Shown: in pieces, positions 57,408 to 64,000 of the stretch
How positions within the stretch are numbered: position 1 is the stretch's first letter
Layout of the letters: each line of letters starts with the position of its first letter
From: Zeugodacus cucurbitae
Taxonomy: Eukaryota > Arthropoda > Insecta > Diptera > Tephritidae
Length of the DNA: 64,000 nt
Assembly: GCF_028554725.1 (NCBI RefSeq)
Contig: NC_071671.1
Location: 2,019,001 to 2,083,000 of the forward strand
Reading direction: 5' to 3'
Translations under genes and position numbers: made by a program
Notes under the pieces: generated by a model
What the model saw: the letters and a program-made list of their open reading frames with translations, nothing else
What the model was told of the DNA's origin: nothing
Database searches by the model: none

Positions 57408-57648
57408 TGTGTTCAAAAAATAACGGGAATTTTGGTTTTTTGAAAAATTTTGTTTTCATTCATTTTTTTTGACAATTGAACTTTCCAAAACCGTAAAATT
57501 TTAAATTTTGAAATTCCTGTTGTGTTCAAAAAATAACGGGAATTTTGGTTTTTTGAAAAATTTTGTTTTCATTCATTTTTTTGACAATTGAACTTTCCAA
57601 AACCGTAAAATTTTAAATTTTGAAATTCCCGTTATTTTTTGAACACAT
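57408..57648. mobile_element. family B MITE, tandem duplicate
   Basis: Two copies, starting at 57408 and 57521, each opening TGTGTTCAAAAAATAACGGG and near-identical over 113 bp. The first runs directly into the second after AAATTCCTGT, and only the second has the right inverted repeat (CCCGTTATTTTTTGAACACA). This is a tandem duplication that dropped one end. Confidence 0.88.
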
Positions 57649-58810
57649 TACGTACATATAAAATCACATGAAGAATGTGCATAAAATCGTGTAAAAAACA
57701 CGGTAATGAATGCTTTGAGTAGCCGGCAACCACTTGAAAAGTTGGTCAGCAATTGTAAATATTTGCTAAAGCGCTAAAACGTGCTGTGATGTATGTTAAG
57801 GTGGCTTTTATGCAGCTGAAATACAGCGGAGACACAGTGGTGAATCGATGATGTGACAGTAAATAGCAGAAATGGTCGCAGGAGGCAAGCATCTAGTGAG
57901 AATAGCCGCCAGCACGTTGAGCGTTGAGAACAGCAAATGTTTAGTAAAGAAAATATCAACGCGAGAAACATGGGTAATCATAATAATTTTCAGTGACTAA
58001 GCGAAATGCATGATTAAATGGGCAACAAAAGGCGAAGTGAAAGAGTCGAAAAACGCACAGCAGCACAACTGGCTTAGTGCCTGAAAGAGTTTGTGCGCAT
58101 GCGCATGTGTGGCAGCTTAAACAGGTGTGTGTGCGTGCGTCAATAGCTGCGTACTTAACTATTTTATATAGAAATAACGCGTTGTGTGCATATGCTGTGA
58201 TGCGTCAAATTGAGAAATGATGATGATTGTAATTTTTAATAAACAATCTTTAAATGCATGCCGCACGCACATAAGCGTTTATCGAGTGGCTGAGTGAAAG
58301 AAGAAATGCATTACAAAATGGCCGTAAATGATTGCCGAAAAAGACACACATAATGAATTTGAAAAGCAACAATTACGCCAAATCAGTGGCCAGTGGCACC
58401 AGCAACAGTAGCAGTGCAACGTCGCGCCTGTGAGATAGAAAATTGTTGAAATTGTTGAAAAATGCCTGAAAATATTTAACTTTTTAATTTTCTTTCTTTC
58501 TTGCGTACGCTTTGTGCAGTCAGGTTTCCTCATATACGTGCCACAAGCGCATAACTGCTAGTAGAAAAGAAATTAAAAAGATTTACAAAAAAATAAAAAT
58601 AATTTTCATGCGTTGCATGCCACATTTTGTGAATTTATACAGTGTGAGAAGTGTTAATACCATTATATGTGCGTAAAAACTCGTAAATTGTTAATTGAAA
58701 TGCTGTGAAAAATAGGTGAAAAAAAAATTTAAAAAAGTATCAAGATAGGCCTAAAGCGCTATAACCAAAGGCAAGCTCTCATACTTACCCAAAATCTGCA
58801 TTTTACTAGG
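57649..58810. other. non-coding stretch
   Basis: Unique-looking AT-rich sequence, with no gene or element recognised. Confidence 0.5.
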
Positions 58811-59090
58811 TATATTCAAAAAATAACGGGAATTTTCTTTTTTATTTTAATTATTCATTTGTCTACATTAGTTTTGTCGCTTTCAAAGTAGTCTCCTTTC
58901 GATATAATTCACTTATGCCAAACATTGAAAGACTTCAAGGCTAAAGTTTTGGGAAAGCTTTTGGCTCTTTCAGCTATTTTTCGTATCTTAAAACAACGGT
59001 CCTTTTTGGAAATTGGAAAAATTCACAAGGAGTCATGTCCAAGAAATTTTAAATTTTACAAATTCCCGTTATTTTTTGAATACATCTCGA
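58811..59090 (-). mobile_element. mariner relic, family B copy (minus orientation)
   Basis: Ends TATTCAAAAAATAACGGG and CCCGTTATTTTTTGAATACA. On the minus strand, near 58920-58850, a decayed transposase C-terminus reads ISKGDYFESDKTNVD, preceded (about 59000-58940) by a remnant of the KxRRFxSI-E-A region, both with stops. The catalytic core is deleted. Confidence 0.78.
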
Positions 59091-60029
59091 ATAGTTTTCA
59101 GATTTGAAACAACTTTGGTTTCTTTTATATTTGTATTGACTGCAATATTTTCAAGGCTTTCTTGCACAATCAAGAACGAATAAAAAGCACAACAACTACA
59201 ATGTGGCATGATAGACAGATTTTTTGTTGTTGCCTCATAGCAAAGAGAAGAAGTGTAAGCAACTAAAGACATTCGATTCAACGACTCATCTTCATTTTAT
59301 AGCGTTTTTATAGCAACTCATTTACTACAACTTAAACCATTTTTTATTTATTCTATAAATCAAAGCGTACACCCATTATGTGATTGAACTTAAATAAATC
59401 ACATTCACGCTGCGCATGCGCGTTTACCACTTAAAGTCGCTTATTTACCGTCATTGACGTATTTATTGTAATCACAACAAAAGCCACACGTAATTTAAGC
59501 GCGTTTAAGCTGCATTCCAGTTTTATCATATAATTGCTGTTGTTGTTGTTGTCCACATATTTGCTTAGTTATGACGCCATAAATTAGTGTGTAATAGTCG
59601 CAGCAGCGCGCTTGACTATTCAACAGTTCATTTGAGTTCGTCTCCATTGAAGTCTTTTGTTTTTTCACAGCCACAACTCTGTTATGGCATCGCTGTGTCT
59701 GTCGCTGTGCGCTCTCTGGCTGGGTTGATACGCATATTAAATAAGGCATATGATTATATTTGCTGCGATAACATCGCACATGCACGGCCCATTGTATTGC
59801 TGCTGAGGCTGTGGTGTTTGGAAAAAAAATAGCGAGCGTGTTATTTATTTTGACAGCTCAAAGTCAATGTTTGACTGTGGTATGCTATGGCTACGGTCAT
59901 AACTGCTGTTAACTATAACATTATATAATGCTAATAAGCATAGAGGAAATGATTTGTTGGACATAAAATTTGATGGGGAAATTTTCATAATTTAAGTGGT
60001 TTGCAAATGATTTGTAATAATCTATATTC
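59091..60029. other. non-coding stretch
   Basis: GTT run near 59540. Frames of 70-96 codons on both strands near 59490-59830 have no recognisable content. Confidence 0.45.
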
Positions 60030-60445
60030 TTATATAGTTTCTATCTCTCTTTATCTCTATCTCTATTTCTATCGCTCTCTCTATCTGTAGTTTCAACCAT
60101 AATAATCAAAAATCTTCTTGATTTAAGTGATTAGGTTCTTCTTATTCTTCTACAGTTTCTATCTCTCTTTATCTCTATCTCTTTCTATCGTTCTCTCTCC
60201 TCTATCCATATCTCTCTCTGCAGTTCATAGCTATCAAAAATTTTCATGATTTAAGTGATTAGGTTTATTCTTCTACTGTATGTCTCTTTCTATCTCACTC
60301 TATCTCCCTCTCTTTCCATATATCTTACTATCTATATATCACTTTCTGTGCAGGAAATGATTGATAGTTTAATCTTAAAAATTTTCTCTCTCGCTCTTTT
60401 TCTATCTCTCTCTCCCTCTCGCTCTCCCTCTTACTCTTACTCTTA
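60030..60445 (+). repeat. pyrimidine-rich (CT/ATCT)n tandem region
   Basis: TCTATCTCTCTTTATCTCTA-type runs separated by TTTAAGTGATTAGGTT (about 60123 and 60251), so the microsatellite is itself part of a diverged 115-130-bp tandem unit. Strong strand asymmetry: almost all C and T on plus. Confidence 0.75.
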
Positions 60446-60904
60446 ACAAAGCCAAAGGCAAGTTAAACATACCAAACTTAAAGCATCTCTTCTTATTCTG
60501 ACTTATTTAAAGGATCAATTTGTCTCTGAAGTTTACTCAAAAGATATATGTAGAAGGATACTTTAGAAACTATAGTACTGAATCTTTTCTTATAAGTGAA
60601 ATGAGTCCAACGATCTATTCCTACGATCCTTAAAGTATAGCTGATAGCTCGAGCTTTTACCAACTTTGCTTCAAGACACATAATAACTACTGACTCTTCA
60701 ACCAATCTACAACAAAATCATTTTCTGTTCCCAAGACGTTTAGGCTTATATTCCTGAAACTGGCCCGGATTTTTATACAACCAAACATTGTTAACCTCAA
60801 AATGATTTGGGATATATGCTTTTCCTCACACTACAACAACAACTACAATAAATCCGTTTTATTTATAGATCTTCTTAGCTGTTCCCGGGCCATTTTTCTA
60901 TTAC
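60446..60904. other. non-coding stretch
   Basis: No gene recognised. Two isolated TGTTCCC words (60727, 60882) echo the 38-46 kb motif but lack its context. Confidence 0.45.
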
Positions 60905-61231
60905 TTCTACAACTTTGCTTCTGCCGTTTGTTTTGTAAATTTAAGTTGTTTTGTATAAAAACAGTTACAAATATCGATAAGCCTCAGCCGCACTTTTTTT
61001 TGGAATTAAAAAAGAAAAGCAAAATTTCCCGCAAATGTCGGGACTTCGGCTCAAAAAGTGACATTTTCAGTTGAGAATAAGTTTGGGATGCAAACAGATC
61101 TCTACAAATATTTTGGTGGCTTAATGTTGACACAAATATCCAAGATCGATAAAAAACGATTTAATCGACCAGTATTTGACCCTAGAGACATCTATTGGAA
61201 AACGGCGGAAACGACAAAGTTGTAGACCAAT
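60905..61231 (-). mobile_element. MITE, family D copy 4
   Basis: TTCTACAACTTTGCTTCTGC at the left and AAGTTGTAGACCAATA at the right, inverted relative to 17679. The interior keeps CCCGCAAATGTCGGGACTTC and TTGACCCTAGAGACATCTAT. Non-coding. Confidence 0.8.
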
Positions 61232-62300
61232 AAAAAAAACTACGTCGAGAGAAATTAATTTTTATCAGTATATCCTATCTGGCAACACCCTCATAATTGT
61301 ATAAAGAACTTTACAGTTCAGTTGATTGAATTGTTCTTCGATCAATTCTTTTTTACTATATGTAGTCCCTTAATGTGGGCACGTTACTTTGTTTTAATCC
61401 CCATATTAGCTTTCGGTCTATTATTAAATATTATTGAAAAATCGCCACATGCATAATTAATTACTTTTAGACATTGTTTCAGCAGAGAAGGCTTTCAGCA
61501 CATTCTAAAGCCTTATTCAAAAATTACAAAAACAAAAAGAAGTAACCTACTCACTTTAGTTTTGTGAGTGTTTTACTTGTGGTTTGTTTGTAAGCCACAC
61601 ACCAAAGCCTAATTTGAAGCCACAACAGCTTAATAATATGCAAATTTTATTACATCGGTGCTTTATTTTATTAGTATTACTATCATTGTTATGTTTTTTC
61701 GATTCCTCTTTGTTTTTTATTTCATTATTACTACAATTTGTATTTTGTGCTGTGCTGGCTCACTTCTTTCGATACAAAGGCTCACAACCGCTCGCCCTCT
61801 TCGTTAGTTGTATTATGTGACATTGTCTGTTGATTAAATAGCTTATTCAATAATTATATTGTATTCACAGGCACTACCGTTAATTTGTTTTATACACAAT
61901 TTTTGAAAGTTTTGTCGCATTGTCAAATGATGTGTTAAATTTGTTCAATAGTCGCGTGTTAAATGCGCTTTTGTTCGCTTTAGAGAGGTATATAAATCAG
62001 AGTTCGAAAGTATTCGCAAGCTTTTATGAAACTGAATAGACGGACTTGTGTGTTAAAAATGAAAACAAAAGCTACTGATTTACAGGCTGTAAAGTGAAAG
62101 ACATTTGTTAGAGGCTTCAACTCAGGTAGCAAAATTAGAGTTTGTTAACAGCGGTTGGCGCTTAAAAGCATGAAAAAATTTAGAATCTTACTCAGCGAAC
62201 TGCAAACATAATTAAAATATGATTTCTCGATGAATTCTAAGAAATAAAGTGTGTTTTAATGCAATAATCTTAAATGTAGTAAAAAAAAGTGATATAAAAG
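61232..62300. other. non-coding stretch
   Basis: AT-rich, nothing recognised. Confidence 0.5.
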
Positions 62301-62478
62301 AAGTGTTCAAAAACTAACGGAAATTTCAAAAATTTCAAATTTTAAGATGTGTTCAAAAAATAACGGGAATTTCGAAAACTTCAAATTTCACTGGTTTGAA
62401 AATATTGGGATTGTAAAATTGTTTTTTATTATTTTTTTTCAAAAATGAAAATTCCCGTTATTTTTTGAACACACCTCA
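62301..62478. mobile_element. family B MITE with doubled left end
   Basis: AGTGTTCAAAAACTAACGGA at 62301, then a second left end TGTGTTCAAAAAATAACGGG near 62347, and one right end CCCGTTATTTTTTGAACACA ending near 62475, followed by CCTCATA. No transposase left. Confidence 0.78.
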
Positions 62479-64000
62479 TACTGAAAAATATAATATTTTG
62501 TTATTATTTTCTCAAAATTCCCACAATATTAAATACAAATTCATTTTGAATCGCTTACTTTGCCCCAAATAACCAATTGTTATGGTGAAAACTAATTTTC
62601 CAACACAAAATGCAATTAATCTGAGCTACATTACAAAGCTTCCTACTGTTTTTGCTATAAAAATATTTTCTCAAGACAAATACATACCAATAAATTCCAT
62701 TAAATTTGAGTTCTCACCATATTGACTTGCGCTCTGACTTATCTTTTTGTTTATTTTTTCGATTTTCCATATGCAAAGCGCTTCAATTAACATTTTATGC
62801 TTCGATTTGGCAAGCAGCAATTACAGCAAGTAAATGCAAAACAAATAAATTCGAAGAAGTAACATATGAGTGGATATTACGTGGCATACATAGCACACAT
62901 AACATAACTTAACATACTTCAAATACAAACATGTTCAGACATATTTACATGATCAACTGGGTGTTGCCAGCTGTCTTAGCAGCAATATTGTGTCTTCATA
63001 ATTATTATTATTTTTTTCACATTAATTTGCACTTTGCTGCTGCGCACGTACAAGAAATGTAATTGAATTCGAAATTTGCTTGACCGCGGCACTCATTCCC
63101 AACGAAGGCGCTCTAAGCGCCTGTAAAAGAATAATACTAGCGTAAATCTGTTTACATAAGCAGCTATGTATGTAAGAATGTAAGAAATTACATATTAAAT
63201 AGTTAAACTCTTTTTGTACCATTGTTGGTGTATGTGCGCGCGTTCATAACTATGTATGCAAAATAATCAGGTGTGCAACAAGTCAGCAGCCGGCAAGCAA
63301 CATACAATTAGCATGTCAGTAGCGGGCAACAACAACACTACATTTTATAATAAATATAAAAAATAGTTTTAAGTTGTATACTTTGTGTATTACAAAGCAA
63401 CAACAACAGCAATACAGCGAGTAAAACCGAAAATAATTGACAGCCAAGCAATTTTAATGCCAATCATCATGGCAAACATTACATATTTTTTTCCTAAATA
63501 AACAAAAAAATGCAAGAAAACAACAACAACAACTATTTTTACGCAATCGAATTCCAAAAATTTGTAGGTTTGTGCTTAACGCCTTGCGGCAAAATAACGC
63601 ACAAACCAACCACCGCCTTGAGTTTAGCCAAGTTTGTGCCTTAAGTCTTTTGCGTTTTGGTGGGTGGCTACATTTGATCGATGTTTAGGGCGGCAGAGAG
63701 GCGCATCAATGGCAATAATTAATGTTATTTCTAATTGCATAACAATCAGCGTTAATATGTTAAACTTTATACAAAAACAATAACAACAACAATTACAAAA
63801 AAGTGCGAAATACTGCAAAAGCAAAGAGAGAAAAATAAAAAAGCAAAAAAAAAAAAAAAATACAAAGAAAGCAGACATCATTATAAGTTAATCAACTTAA
63901 GAGGCCTTTGACTGTGCAGCGCTAACACAATAGCAACAATAACAACAATGAGACGAGGACTTAGTGCGCAACAAGTGTTTTGAGGCATGCAATGCAGTCG
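62479..64000. other. non-coding stretch to the window end
   Basis: CAA-type microsatellites (63400-63420, 63520-63535, 63775-63800) and an A run near 63845. No gene recognised. Confidence 0.5.

Overview
The window looks like nuclear DNA of a higher fly, most likely a tephritid fruit fly (Bactrocera or Zeugodacus-like). It is AT-rich, full of ACATATGTATGT-type and CAA/TTG microsatellites, has short GT-AG introns with CTAAT-like branch points and TCAGTT-type initiators, and carries dispersed repeats of dipteran style. No bacterial operon, rRNA, tRNA or CRISPR is visible. The species assignment is an inference from sequence style; no search was run.

The window is gene-poor. Two protein genes are well supported. 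(1) 19439-19904, minus strand: a three-exon gene for a 96-residue, probably mitochondrial, single-pass membrane protein, with a DLP-P-G-W signature that I assign tentatively to the deltamethrin-resistance (prag01) family. Its exons are so short that the gene is easily missed. (2) 36875-37861, plus strand: an intronless gene for a 328-residue secreted protein (signal peptide, Pro/Ala/Glu-rich linker, helical region, beta-rich four-cysteine tail), with a TATA/initiator/GATA promoter and a poly(A) signal. I do not recognise its family. Weaker coding evidence consists of a plus-strand leader exon ending in a splice donor at 6838, a 46-nt microexon or recursive splice site at 50631, and a few short minus-strand candidate exons (225-312, 23546-23625, 29459-29979, 46664-46753). 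Much of the window may be long intron.

Most of the rest is repeats. Family A (3 copies, about 0.7-0.78 kb, with GACA microsatellite) is at 1754, 7981 and 54879. Family B is mariner relics and MITEs with TIR TGTGTTCAAAAAATAACGGG, at 4065, 33870, 49557, 57408, 58811 and 62301. Family C is a second Tc1/mariner element with two copies sharing one internal deletion (41137 and 48246). Family D is a MITE with TTAGGTCTACAAC ends (17679, 22679, 53640, 60905). There are also a TTAA-flanked element (45026-45748), a Tc1-type MITE (51189-51356), a decayed LINE (25060-25660), a chimeric insertion holding the 5' 39 nt of U2 snRNA (9337-9498), and a 34-bp dead-on-arrival retroposon (54173-54206).

Tandem arrays include a 350-bp AT-rich satellite (11150-12910), a motif-centred array built on CTGTTCCCAG (38.6-46.1 kb), and a 63/74-bp minisatellite (21134-21955). 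In the minisatellite every unit packs one or two CACGTG palindromes at fixed 21-bp spacing, an ecdysone-receptor-like inverted repeat, FTZ-F1/ERR-like half-sites and a FOXO-like TTGTTTAC. That array is the most striking unexplained object here.
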